A DNA stretch of 64,000 nt, from positions 597,466 through 661,465 of the forward strand of contig NZ_BMYD01000001.1 in NCBI RefSeq assembly GCF_014652095.1, given 5' to 3'. The position numbers and the translations under genes were made by a program. Source of the DNA: Cognatilysobacter bugurensis. Its GTDB lineage: Bacteria; Pseudomonadota; Gammaproteobacteria; Xanthomonadales; Xanthomonadaceae. Within the stretch, counting starts at the first letter, position 1, and each line of letters starts with the position of its first letter. Below the pieces are notes generated by a model. That model was not told the origin of the DNA. It did not search any database and saw only the letters and a program-made list of their open reading frames with translations. Below, piece by piece: positions 9,005-16,447 of this stretch.

Positions 9005-9290
9005 CCAGCCGCGGTGCCCATGTCAGGCTTCTCCAGCGGGCTCTTCTCGAAGCGCTTGCCGAGGTCGCGGCGCAGGCCATCGAGGCCCGCGGCCTGGCCG
9101 CTGAGCTTGAGCCGGGCGTAGCCGTGCAGTGCGCGGCGGCCTTTATGTCGCTGCCGAGCGAGATGCCGGTGTCGGTGAAAATTTTGCCCAGGCGGTCGAT
9201 GCGGGTGCGGCGCAGCGCAAGTGCGTCGTGGGTGGCGAGGTCACGCGCCATTTCGTCGCGCTCTACAACACGGGTCAGTGTGCAGCGTCC
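9005..9290 (-). pseudogene. Fragment of an unidentified gene, frameshifted
   Basis: On the minus strand one frame reads VVERDEMARDLATHDALALR then IDRLGKIFTDTGISLGSDIK, and near 9130 the coding signal moves to another frame (LHGYARLKLSGQAAG then RRDLGKRFEKSPLEKPDM). The composition looks coding, but there is no start or complete frame and both ends merge into repeat elements. A single-base change joins the two halves. I do not recognise the family. It is probably the 3' end of a lost accessory gene, trapped between GGGGTC elements. Confidence 0.4.
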
Positions 9291-9303
9291 TCCAGCGCAC
9301 CAA

Positions 9304-9377
9304 GGAAAAGGGGTCGGGTTCATTTCGGCCGAATCGGGCTCAGGTTCACTGCCAATGCACTCTGACCCCTGTTTTCG
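9304..9377 (+). repeat. GGGGTC element, direct and inverted copies
   Basis: GGAAAAGGGGTCGGGTTCATTTC, then GGGCTCAGGTTCACTGCC, then the inverted CTGACCCCTGTTTTCG within 74 bases. The inverted arrangement could fold into a hairpin. It bounds the pseudogene fragment on its right. Confidence 0.5.
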
Positions 9378-9451
9378 TGTTCGGGCCCGGTGAACGAAGG
9401 ATCGGGGGCAGCGCGTTAGGATCCCGAGCAAACAGTCAGCGGGCCTCGAGA

Positions 9452-10480
9452 ATGAAGTCGTGGGAAGCGGTCAACAGTGCAAGCGCTGGGCTCGCCGGTG
9501 TTGAACCGGATGTAGGAAATGCCTGGGACACCGTCGACGCGATGGTGGACGGATTCTTCGCCCTCCTGCCGAATATCGCCATTGCGGCGGTCGTCATTCT
9601 TGTCTTCTGGATCGTGGCAAAGGTGATCCAGAAAGTCGTGGCCAGGGCAACGGCCAATCGCGAGGATGGCAATCTCGCCACCGTGCTTTCCAGGCTGGTT
9701 TACTGGGGGTTGCTGATCCTGGGCCTGCTCGTCGCGATCACCATCATCGTGCCGTCGATGACGCCCGGAAAGCTGGTGTCCACTCTGGGTATCGGTGGCG
9801 TCGCAATCGCCTTTGCGTTCAAGGATATTTTTCAGAACCTGCTTGCCGGGATCCTGATCCTGCTGCAGAAGCCGTTCCGTGTCGGAGACGAGATCACAAG
9901 CGGCGCGTACACGGGAACGGTCGAGGCAATAGAAACCCGCGCCACCTGGATCAAGACCTACGACGGCATTCGCGTCATCGTGCCGAACAGCCAGATCTAT
10001 CAGGAGCCAGTGAGCGTCATCACCGCTTACGACATGGTCCGCAGTGAGTACGACGTGGGCATCGGCTACGGTGACGATATCGGGCAGGCCTTGGAGGTCG
10101 CGCTGGATACGCTGAAAGGGATCGACGGGATCCTGGACGATCCTGGACCCGACGTTCTCGTGTGGGAACTGGCCGGGTCCACGGTCAACCTCAGACTGCG
10201 TTGGTGGACCAACCCCAAGCGCGCGAATGTGGTGGTCAAGCACAGCGAGGTACTGCGAAAGGTGGCCGAAGCGATGGGCGCGGCCAACATCGATTTGCCG
10301 TTCCCCACTCGAGTCGTGCTTTTGCATGACCAGACCGAGGCCACCGATGGCGACCGCACGAAACAACGTGAAGGTTGGCCGGCCGGGGACTCCCCGCCGC
10401 CCGCCCGTACCGTCGCAGGCGCGCTGATCCAGGCGGCTGAGCAGGCACCAGCGCAGCAGGGTGACAAACCCGCCACCTGA
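9452..10480 (+). CDS. MscS-family small-conductance mechanosensitive channel
   Basis: A 342-residue inner-membrane channel; the family opens under membrane tension to release osmolytes on hypo-osmotic shock. Three transmembrane helices are seen (about 30-52, 75-97 and the pore helix 105-130). The pore-lining TM3 has the MscS Gly/Ala pattern (LGIGGVAIAFAFKDIFQNL) and leads into LLQKPFRVGDEI, the family's most conserved stretch, then the beta domain (TYDGIRVIVPNSQIY). The C-terminal 40 residues are Pro/Ala/Gln-rich and atypical. The start ATG 9452 was chosen over upstream in-frame codons that run through repeat DNA. The stop codon itself lies within an inverted copy of the GGGGTCAGGT element. 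Confidence 0.92.
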   Translation: MKSWEAVNSASAGLAGVEPDVGNAWDTVDAMVDGFFALLPNIAIAAVVILVFWIVAKVIQKVVARATANREDGNLATVLSRLVYWGLLILGLLVAITIIVPSMTPGKLVSTLGIGGVAIAFAFKDIFQNLLAGILILLQKPFRVGDEITSGAYTGTVEAIETRATWIKTYDGIRVIVPNSQIYQEPVSVITAYDMVRSEYDVGIGYGDDIGQALEVALDTLKGIDGILDDPGPDVLVWELAGSTVNLRLRWWTNPKRANVVVKHSEVLRKVAEAMGAANIDLPFPTRVVLLHDQTEATDGDRTKQREGWPAGDSPPPARTVAGALIQAAEQAPAQQGDKPAT

Positions 10481-10489
10481 CCCCGTTCC
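10472..10489 (-). repeat. Inverted GGGGTCAGGT element overlapping the MscS stop codon
   Basis: CCACCTGACCCCGTTCCG is the reverse complement of the core element; its TGA is the stop codon of the channel gene. The C-terminal residues of the channel may therefore derive from the insertion. Confidence 0.45.
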
Positions 10490-10509
10490 GTTTAGAGCGC
10501 CCGCGACTG

Positions 10510-11169
10510 TTACCTACCAACGCCGGCCATCACCCCGAATCGGAATCGTGCCGATTGTTCCGCACCGCTGTCGCCCGTCAATTGCGCCATGCGCATCGTC
10601 GATAACAACGAAAGCCCGGCGCTGAAGTTGAGCCCGTCGATGACGTCGTGCAGTGTCGGCACGAACTTCATATCTCCGGCGCGGCTGGCCCCGGCGTGTT
10701 CCGCGGAAACGACGAGCGCAGGGTGGTCGTACAACGGCGAGTGTTCCCATGCTGTCAGTAATGCCTCGCTTTCGCCGAGGCGTGAAGCCTTGCGCAGCAG
10801 GCGCAGCAGGGTTTCGGTGTCCGGGGTGTCGGGCCCGGTCAGGAAGCGGTCGATCGCCCCGCCGGACAGCCGTTCGACCCACAGCGCGCGCAAATGGCGG
10901 TCCACCGTGGGGCGCACCAGCGACAGCATCGGACCGAATAGCGGCCGCTCAGACAGGGTGACGATCGCCGCCTGGTGCTCGATCACCTGGTCGTGCAGCG
11001 CAAGGGCGGGTGTGCTCCGCCGGGCGTGCGACGGAACAGAGAGGGCACGCAACACCCACGCTGCGATCTTGCGTGCGTGATCGAGCGCCGGCTGGTGCGG
11101 TTGGGGCGGCGTGTGGCTGACAGCCCCGGGGTCAGTCTTCCTCATAGCGTGGTCCGGTGGCATCGACAT
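10510..11169 (-). CDS. Hypothetical cytosolic protein (DUF6988-like)
   Basis: About 219 residues, mainly helical. Recognisable features are the central block SLVRPTVDRHLRALWVERL and later DVIDGLNFSAGLSLLS, with no signal peptide or membrane segment. It resembles small uncharacterised proteobacterial proteins that I associate with the DUF6988 group, but without a search this is tentative. The start is uncertain: GTG 11244, ATG 11169, ATG 11163 and ATG 11145 are in frame and none has a convincing ribosome-binding site; 11169 is a compromise. Convergent with the MscS gene, 29 bases apart. No function is assigned. Confidence 0.6.
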   Translation of the reverse strand: MSMPPDHAMRKTDPGAVSHTPPQPHQPALDHARKIAAWVLRALSVPSHARRSTPALALHDQVIEHQAAIVTLSERPLFGPMLSLVRPTVDRHLRALWVERLSGGAIDRFLTGPDTPDTETLLRLLRKASRLGESEALLTAWEHSPLYDHPALVVSAEHAGASRAGDMKFVPTLHDVIDGLNFSAGLSLLSTMRMAQLTGDSGAEQSARFRFGVMAGVGR

Positions 11170-11337
11170 GGCGATGTTGCAGGTTGCGAGGACGGGTTCG
11201 TCGTGACTGAAGTCGAGCAAACAGCGACGCTTACCCGCGGTCACGGGTTGAGCTCGGCCGCATACCCCTCCAGTTCAGATCCCGGCACTTGAAAATGACG
11301 GAGCGGGGCGAGGTTGACTTGCACAGCCCAAACAAAC

Positions 11338-11361
11338 GGCCCCCCACCGCGGGGCCTTTTT
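11338..11361 (+). terminator. GGCCCC/GGGGCC hairpin with T6
   Basis: GGCCCCC-ACCGC-GGGGCC followed by TTTTTT. It is preceded by AAACAAAC, as in the other copies of this terminator family in the window. There is no + strand gene immediately upstream, so it may be a relic of a lost gene or part of the repeat element that follows it. Confidence 0.55.
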
Positions 11362-11362
11362 A

Positions 11363-11404
11363 GAAAAGGGGTCAAGCTAGAAAAGGGATCAGGTTGATTT
11401 TTTT
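11363..11404 (+). repeat. Double GGGGTCA(A/G)G element
   Basis: GAAAAGGGGTCAAGCTA and GAAAAGGGATCAGGTTGATT in tandem, directly after a terminator hairpin. The rest of 11170-11547 holds no gene. Confidence 0.5.
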
Positions 11405-11547
11405 CACAGGCAAAGTCGACGGAGGCGATTAAAGCCGACTGGCGCCCTCCATAACGGTGGTGCTCAGCGCCGGTTGTGTCCGTCGCTTCGGGTAATACTC
11501 TGGCATGCGCGATGATCGATCGCGTTCTCCGCCGCGCGACAGGACCC

Positions 11548-11928
11548 ATGACGACGCCGAATGACGCCAAGCTTGACCGGATTGTGGCCGAGGCCCGGCG
11601 CAGCGCGGAGCAGCGCGACCAGGGGTACCGCGAGCGTGCGCTGAAGATGTACCCGTGGGTCTGTGGCCGCTGCGCGCGCGAGTTCACGCGCGCCAACTTG
11701 CGTGAGCTGACGGTCCATCATCGCAACCACAACCACTCGGACAATCCGCCCGACGGCAGCAATTGGGAGCTGTTGTGCGTGTACTGCCACGACAACGAGC
11801 ACTCGCGTCAGGCTGACTACACCGGGGTCAGCGCGTTGGATGCCGAGGACAAGCCGCCCGCGGCCACGTCCAACCCGTTCGCCGATCTGAAATCGCTACT
11901 TGGGAAGCGCCCGCCGAAGGACGGATGA
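11548..11928 (+). CDS. yajD: YajD-family HNH nuclease
   Basis: A 126-residue protein, the length of E. coli YajD. The HNH core is complete: CGRCAREF (zinc Cys pair), VHHRNHNHSDNPPDG (catalytic His-His and Asn), LLCVYCHDNEH (second Cys pair and final His). YajD is an uncharacterised but widely conserved HNH endonuclease-like protein acting on nucleic acid in the cytosol. The start ATG 11548 (MTTPNDAKLDRIV) has AGGA upstream; an ATG at 11512 is in frame but reads through non-coding sequence. It is a single gene, 200 bases before the convergent GGDEF/EAL gene. Confidence 0.9.
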   Translation: MTTPNDAKLDRIVAEARRSAEQRDQGYRERALKMYPWVCGRCAREFTRANLRELTVHHRNHNHSDNPPDGSNWELLCVYCHDNEHSRQADYTGVSALDAEDKPPAATSNPFADLKSLLGKRPPKDG

Positions 11929-12128
11929 GGTCCGAGGAAAAGGCGCTCGAGAACCCAACAGGCCGCTCCCGGGCCGCCTGTTTCCTTGAAAGTTCATGCC
12001 TTTCAATGAGCAGCCGAGACGTCGTGCGAGGCGTCGCGTACCTGATGGATGACCTCGGCGATGTGGAGGTGGAGATCGCCGCTACACCGCCGCCGTTTTG
12101 TCGGACGGGCAACGTGGTGCGCAGGCGC

Positions 12129-13949
12129 CTAGCCGACGAACGCCTGCAACAGCGCGGCCGCGGCCATCGGTCGCCCGGTGAAGTAGCCCTGCACCTCGTC
12201 GCAATTCCAGGCGCGCAGCACGTCCAACGTGTCCTGGGTTTCCACGCCTTCCGCCACCACGCGAAGGCCGAGGTCGTGCGCGATGCCGATCATCGCGCGT
12301 GCGAGCGGCCGTGCGTCCGCATCCGGGCCGAGGTCGCCGACAAAACTGCGATCCAGCTTGACCGCGCGTGCCGGCAGTTTGCGCAGGTAATCGAAGTTGC
12401 TGTAGCCGGTGCCGAAGTCGTCGATGGCGATGGTCACGCCCATGTCGCGCAACCCCACGAGCTGCACCAGCACCTGCTCGGCGTTGCGGATCAGCGCGGT
12501 TTCGGTCAGCTCCAGTTCGACGCCGCTGGCCCGCAGCCCGCGTTGTGCGAGATGCGCGGCGAGCCGAGGCAGAAAATCCGTCTCCTCGAGGTTGCGCGCC
12601 GAGACGTTGACCGATACCGGGATCATCGCGCCCTGCGCCTGCCACGCCACCTGCTGGTCGAGCGCTGCCCGCAGCACCCACTCGGTCATCGGCCGTGCGA
12701 GCGCGGTCTGTTCGACCAGCGGGACGAATTCGGCCGGCGAGATGTCGCCGAGCGTGGGATGACGCCAGCGCAGCAGTGCCTCGGCGCCGGCGCAGCGGCC
12801 GGTGCGCAGGTCGATGCGTGGTTGGTAGACCAGCGACAGTCCGGCCGGCTGCGCGAGTGCGTCGGCGAAATCGGAAAGCAACGTGAGCCGGCGGCGATTG
12901 GCGGCATCGCTGGCCGGGCTGTAAACCGCGGAGTCCAGGCCCATGGTGCGCGCGTCGTTCGCTGCGCTGATGCCGGTGCGCAAGGCGTCATCGGCCGCGG
13001 CGTCGCCCACGTCGAAGGGCGAGACCCCGAACACCGGCATCATCTGTACGGGGATGCCGTTGCTGCCCACGGGCACGGCCAGCGCGGCGGACAGCGCCGT
13101 CGTCACCGTCGTCCAAGGGCCCGCTTCGGCCTCGTCGAGCAGAACAGCGTAGGACACGACATCGACGTGGTACGCGGTGCAGCCGCGGCCCAGCCGAGCC
13201 TTGAGGATCCGGCTGCTGGCCTGCACGAGGTCGTCGATACAGCGCGTGCCCATCACGCTGACGAGCTCCTGCAGGCGCGTGGGGTCGAGCAGGCTGACCA
13301 GCAGCAGCACCCGCGGCGCGCCGGGCCGGGCGCGCGCCAAGTCGGCCAGGTCGTTCGCAAACTGGTTGCGGTTCGGGAGGCCGCTGAGCGGGTCGCGCCG
13401 GCCGTAATCGTGCTCGAGCTCCACCTGCGCCATCACCATGGCGGCGAAGTCGCGCAGGGACGCCTGTTCCTCCTCGCTGGTCTCGCGAGGTGTCCGGTCG
13501 AGCACGCACATCGCGCCCAGCACGTGGCCGTCGCGGGTGATCAGCGGCGCGCCGGCATAGAAGCGCATGCCCGAGCGTGCCAGCACGCTGTCGGCGAATC
13601 GTGGGTCCTGCTGCAGGTCGGGCACCACGACCATGCCGGCCTGCGCGGTGACCGCGGCGCACGGGGCTTTGTCGCGCGGAATCTCGCGGCCCGCGGTGCC
13701 GACATGCGATTTGAACCACTGGCGGTGCGCATCGGTCAGCGACACCGCGGCGACCGGCACGTTGAACAGCCGACTGGCCATGCGGGTGATGCGGTCGTAG
13801 CCGTCGCTCTCGAGCGTGTCGAGCAGCGCTAGATCGCGTAGGGCGGCGAGGCGCGCCGCCTCGGCCGTAGGGTCGATCGTGCACGACGGGGCGGTCGCGG
13901 CCGGCACAGCATCAGCATCAGCGGGCTGGGGCACGAGGGGGGCATCCAT
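12129..13949 (-). CDS. GAF-GGDEF(degenerate)-EAL cyclic-di-GMP phosphodiesterase
   Basis: A 606-residue cytosolic signalling protein. The GAF domain (about 35-175) begins with the typical RLAALRDLALLDT and contains GAPLITRDGHVLGAMCVLD. The GGDEF domain (about 185-335) keeps DPLSGLPNRNQF but has LLDEAE where the GGDEF loop should be, so cyclase activity is unlikely. The EAL domain (about 350-600) retains the catalytic set: EALLRWRHP, NVSARNL, ELTETAL, IDDFGTGYSNFDYLRKLP, KLDRSF and VAEGVET. The prediction is a c-di-GMP phosphodiesterase regulated by a small ligand or redox signal at the GAF domain, with the GGDEF part as a regulatory GTP-binding module. Monocistronic; convergent with yajD. Confidence 0.93.
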   Translation of the reverse strand: MDAPLVPQPADADAVPAATAPSCTIDPTAEAARLAALRDLALLDTLESDGYDRITRMASRLFNVPVAAVSLTDAHRQWFKSHVGTAGREIPRDKAPCAAVTAQAGMVVVPDLQQDPRFADSVLARSGMRFYAGAPLITRDGHVLGAMCVLDRTPRETSEEEQASLRDFAAMVMAQVELEHDYGRRDPLSGLPNRNQFANDLADLARARPGAPRVLLLVSLLDPTRLQELVSVMGTRCIDDLVQASSRILKARLGRGCTAYHVDVVSYAVLLDEAEAGPWTTVTTALSAALAVPVGSNGIPVQMMPVFGVSPFDVGDAAADDALRTGISAANDARTMGLDSAVYSPASDAANRRRLTLLSDFADALAQPAGLSLVYQPRIDLRTGRCAGAEALLRWRHPTLGDISPAEFVPLVEQTALARPMTEWVLRAALDQQVAWQAQGAMIPVSVNVSARNLEETDFLPRLAAHLAQRGLRASGVELELTETALIRNAEQVLVQLVGLRDMGVTIAIDDFGTGYSNFDYLRKLPARAVKLDRSFVGDLGPDADARPLARAMIGIAHDLGLRVVAEGVETQDTLDVLRAWNCDEVQGYFTGRPMAAAALLQAFVG

Positions 13950-14053
13950 GGCGGGGCTGCGATTGGCAATGCGGGGCGCTTCTGCGGTTATCGGCAGGTG
14001 GGCCGCTAGCTTGATGATCCAAGGTGGAACGACGGACCGGGGAAAGGGGGCGA

Positions 14054-14135
14054 GGAAAAGGGGTCAGGTTCGTTTTTCAACGTCTGAATGCGACAAAGCG
14101 GCCACGTCGGGAAAGGGGGCGGGTTCAGTGTTTGT
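14054..14135 (+). repeat. GGGGTCAGGTT elements (two copies)
   Basis: GGAAAAGGGGTCAGGTTCGTTTT and, 55 bases on, GGAAAGGGGGCGGGTTCAGTG. They occupy the 550-base gap between the EAL gene and the L,D-transpeptidase; apart from a possible 33-residue peptide the gap has no coding signal. Confidence 0.5.
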
Positions 14136-14243
14136 GTGTTGATCGCCCAGCAGGATGCGGCTCATCTGATCTGGCCGGCGTGAGTGGTTCCGTTCGAGGG
14201 CGCAGCCCTGTCAGTCGGCGCTGAGACCGAACAGCAACCTGCG

Positions 14244-14345
14244 ATGTGGCTCTATCACGCGGTGCTCTTCCTGCAGTTCTATCTGCTGGCCTTTGCTCTT
14301 GGGTGGATCGCCGGTCGCTATCGCAGCCGGGCGGTCACGGTCTGA
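14244..14345 (+). CDS. Possible 33-residue membrane peptide
   Basis: ATG to TGA frame starting MWLYHAVLFLQFYLLAF and ending RYRSRAVTV: one hydrophobic helix of about 20 residues followed by a basic tail (positive-inside), the classic shape of a bacterial small membrane protein. No clear ribosome-binding site precedes the ATG, and the surrounding DNA is repeat-derived, so it may be spurious. No homologue known to me. Confidence 0.3.
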   Translation: MWLYHAVLFLQFYLLAFALGWIAGRYRSRAVTV

Positions 14346-14401
14346 CAATTAGCGCAGACCGGTTAGGCTCACTTACGCTGCCACCGGCTAGGTCGGGCAA
14401 A

Positions 14402-14426
14402 CAAAAAAGCCCCGCACTGCGGGGCC
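14402..14426 (-). terminator. Intrinsic terminator of the L,D-transpeptidase gene
   Basis: Read on the minus strand: GCCCCGC-AGT-GCGGGGC followed by T6. It lies about 75 bases beyond the transpeptidase stop. The arm sequence and the flanking GCATTCCA are shared with the decayed copy at 8956-8985. Confidence 0.75.
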
Positions 14427-14502
14427 GTTTGCATTCCAGGTAGTGCCCGGTAACAGGGTCAAGCTGGGTTCCTTGAGAAAGCGAGCCTGGCTCCGTCTGT
14501 CT

Positions 14503-15201
14503 TCACCGACTTTGCGCGAACTCTGGGAAGGCCTTCGCGATCGGCGCCTCATCCGGCACGATGTAGAACACGCCGCCACGCTCGAACGTTGGCCGCATGA
14601 TCTGTTCGAAAAACTCCGGCGAGACGTTGATGCAGCCGTGCGTGACGCGGTTGTCGTCCGGCGTCGGCGATGCAAGGCGTTCGACACGCTTCTCGGCCGG
14701 GACGTCGGTCGCGGTCGGGTGGATGGCGACCGCGGAATCGTGGTCCACCCACAGCACGCGCCCGGCGTCGACAGACGGCCCGAAGCCGCCCACGAAACGA
14801 CCGGCCGGTGTCGTGCGGTCCCGCCCCGGAATCTCGCGAAGCGCAACACCGGCGATCCCGGGGGCCGTGTGGTCGCCGACCGCCGAGCCGATGAGTACAG
14901 GGGCCGCGCCGCGAGGCCGGCCTTCGCCGTCGAACACCAGGATCTGTGCGGCCTTCTTGTCGATGACCGCAAACGGATAGCCTTGGCTGTCCTTCGTTGC
15001 GACCGCCCATCCCGCGAGCTTGATCACGGTGCCGGACACCTCCTGACCTCGCGGAAGCTGGTCGACGGCGGCCATCGGTTGCGCAGGGGCATCCTTCGCG
15101 CTGGCGATGCCGAAGCTTGCAAATGTCAGTGTCAACGCGCCAAAAACGGCGCGGATCACAGGGAGTGTGCAGGTACGGATAGGACGATTCCTCAGAACCA
15201 A
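14503..15201 (-). CDS. L,D-transpeptidase (YkuD domain), exported
   Basis: A 232-residue protein with an N-terminal signal sequence (basic n-region, hydrophobic core to about residue 35, ending ASA). The YkuD domain carries the active-site signature THGCINV (catalytic Cys near 193, S/T-H-G-C-x-N/R form) and the upstream IHPTATD. The family makes 3-3 cross-links in peptidoglycan or attaches Lpp-type lipoproteins to it in the periplasm. The gene just upstream on the same strand encodes an Lpp-like lipoprotein, which supports a role in tethering the outer membrane; this is inference. A strong hairpin sits between the two genes and a terminator follows. Confidence 0.9.
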   Translation of the reverse strand: MVLRNRPIRTCTLPVIRAVFGALTLTFASFGIASAKDAPAQPMAAVDQLPRGQEVSGTVIKLAGWAVATKDSQGYPFAVIDKKAAQILVFDGEGRPRGAAPVLIGSAVGDHTAPGIAGVALREIPGRDRTTPAGRFVGGFGPSVDAGRVLWVDHDSAVAIHPTATDVPAEKRVERLASPTPDDNRVTHGCINVSPEFFEQIMRPTFERGGVFYIVPDEAPIAKAFPEFAQSR

Positions 15202-15216
15202 TGCTGGATGGGATCA

Positions 15217-15250
15217 GGACCCTGGTGGCCCGCAAAGGCCACCAGGGTCC
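15217..15250 (-). terminator. 14-bp hairpin between the lipoprotein and transpeptidase genes
   Basis: GGACCCTGGTGGCC / GGCCACCAGGGTCC with a 6-base loop, perfect pairing, no T run. It could attenuate read-through from the abundant lipoprotein transcript into the transpeptidase gene, or stabilise the 3' end of the lipoprotein mRNA. Confidence 0.55.
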
Positions 15251-15287
15251 CGCTCAGGCCGTTCGTTGCGAACGGCACGTAGAGCGA

Positions 15288-15545
15288 TTAACCGCGCGGC
15301 TTGCGGGCCGGCGCCGTTTCGAGCTGCTGGACGCGGCCTTCGAGCTGATCCAGGCGCTGGTTCGCCTGCGTCGCGGACTGGTTGGCGGATTCGGCGCTCT
15401 GGGCTGCGCTCTGCACGCGCGTGTCGATCTGATCGAGGCGCGTGTTGACTGCTGCGAACTCGTCGTCGTAGGTGGCGCATGCGGACAGGCCGAGGCTGGC
15501 GGCGAGGGCCACGCCCATTGCGAGATGTTGCTTGGTCAGAACCAT
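15288..15545 (-). CDS. Lpp-like murein lipoprotein
   Basis: An 85-residue protein with lipoprotein signal and lipobox LSAC (Cys23 becomes the lipidated N-terminus). The mature 63 residues are an uninterrupted heptad-type coiled coil rich in Ala, Gln, Ser and Asn (TRLDQIDTRVQSAAQSAESA), the size and character of Lpp/OprI. The C-terminus ends ARKPRG: a Lys is present close to the end but is not terminal as in E. coli Lpp, so covalent attachment needs checking. A good ribosome-binding site (GGAGG) lies just before the start. Likely an abundant outer-membrane structural protein; the neighbouring YkuD enzyme may attach it to the wall. Confidence 0.88.
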   Translation of the reverse strand: MVLTKQHLAMGVALAASLGLSACATYDDEFAAVNTRLDQIDTRVQSAAQSAESANQSATQANQRLDQLEGRVQQLETAPARKPRG

Positions 15546-15674
15546 TTGAATCCTCCTTCCTGTTGGGGTGGCCGAAATATAGCGGGCTTTTTGGCCCGTT
15601 AATTTTCAGCGTACAGCTGAGGTTGGACTACGTAGATGGGCTGTGAAGGCGTTGCTAAACGTGAGCCGCGCCAG

Positions 15675-15700
15675 GCGCGGGGTCAGGTTGGACTGCCCTG
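15675..15700 (+). repeat. GGGGTCAGGTTGGACTGCC element
   Basis: GCGCGGGGTCAGGTTGGACTGCC, sharing the GGTTGGACT tail with the copy at 7172. It lies alone in the 276-base gap between two minus-strand genes. Confidence 0.45.
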
Positions 15701-15821
15701 CGGGCGTCAGGGTCTCGGCTCGCGATGGACCCTGCGAGAAAGACGCCTCGCACCGGCGCCGTTCGTCTCTGACAGAGACCCGGCGAAGCTATCCACGCGC
15801 CCTGCAGCGGCCCGCCGGTGG

Positions 15822-16229
15822 TCAGCGACGATCCCGATCGAGTGCGTGCGTGTCGTCCTCGCGGAAGCAGTACAGCACCCAGGCGGCCGCAAAGATGATG
15901 AGCGAGGGATAGAAGAGCACGTTGCCGCCCTCCAAGTACCAGCCCCACGGATCGACCACCGAGCGCCATACGCCGATCAGGGTTGCGCCTGTGATCAGCA
16001 GCAGCACGGGGTAGGCAAACCCACGCAGCCAACCAAGCACGACCGCGAGACCAAGGATGATCTGGAGCACACCGAACGCCTTGAGCAACGTCGTCGATGA
16101 GAAGAGGTCGAGGTAGAAATGCTTGGAAACCTCGAGCCCGTGTTCGACATTGACCAGCTTGTCGATGCCCCAGATCACCATCAATAGGCCGAGCGATAAC
16201 CGAAGTACGAGAAGCGACGCTGCTTTCAT
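15822..16229 (-). CDS. DoxX-like four-helix membrane protein
   Basis: 135 residues with four hydrophobic helices (about 5-25, 48-68, 72-90 and 100-120). It begins MKAASLLVLRLSLGLLMVI, with the R.(x)LG(x)xx.xxG(x)xK pattern of DoxX-type proteins (WGIDKLVN). The family is poorly defined; some members are quinol-oxidase-associated subunits or act in thiol and oxidative-stress responses at the inner membrane. The start at 16229 is preceded by a GAGAT purine stretch. The nearest gene upstream is divergent. Family assignment is moderate. Confidence 0.72.
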   Translation of the reverse strand: MKAASLLVLRLSLGLLMVIWGIDKLVNVEHGLEVSKHFYLDLFSSTTLLKAFGVLQIILGLAVVLGWLRGFAYPVLLLITGATLIGVWRSVVDPWGWYLEGGNVLFYPSLIIFAAAWVLYCFREDDTHALDRDRR

Positions 16230-16447
16230 CGGAGATCTCTGTGGGCGGTGTAACTGCAGCGAGGCTACACGGCCCGTGCGGCGCCAGCTCCCGCGTTGCT
16301 CAAGCAAAGGCGCCAGAAATTAGGCCTCAGGTCAGCGCGCGTGAGGTTTTCCCACCGGGTTGAGCTGTCGGCTGGCCGCGGCCGCTCGGGCGCGGCGTTG
16401 GATCGAGGAGCCATGCTCGATGGCTGCCTCGGCGCCGGTGGCAGGCG

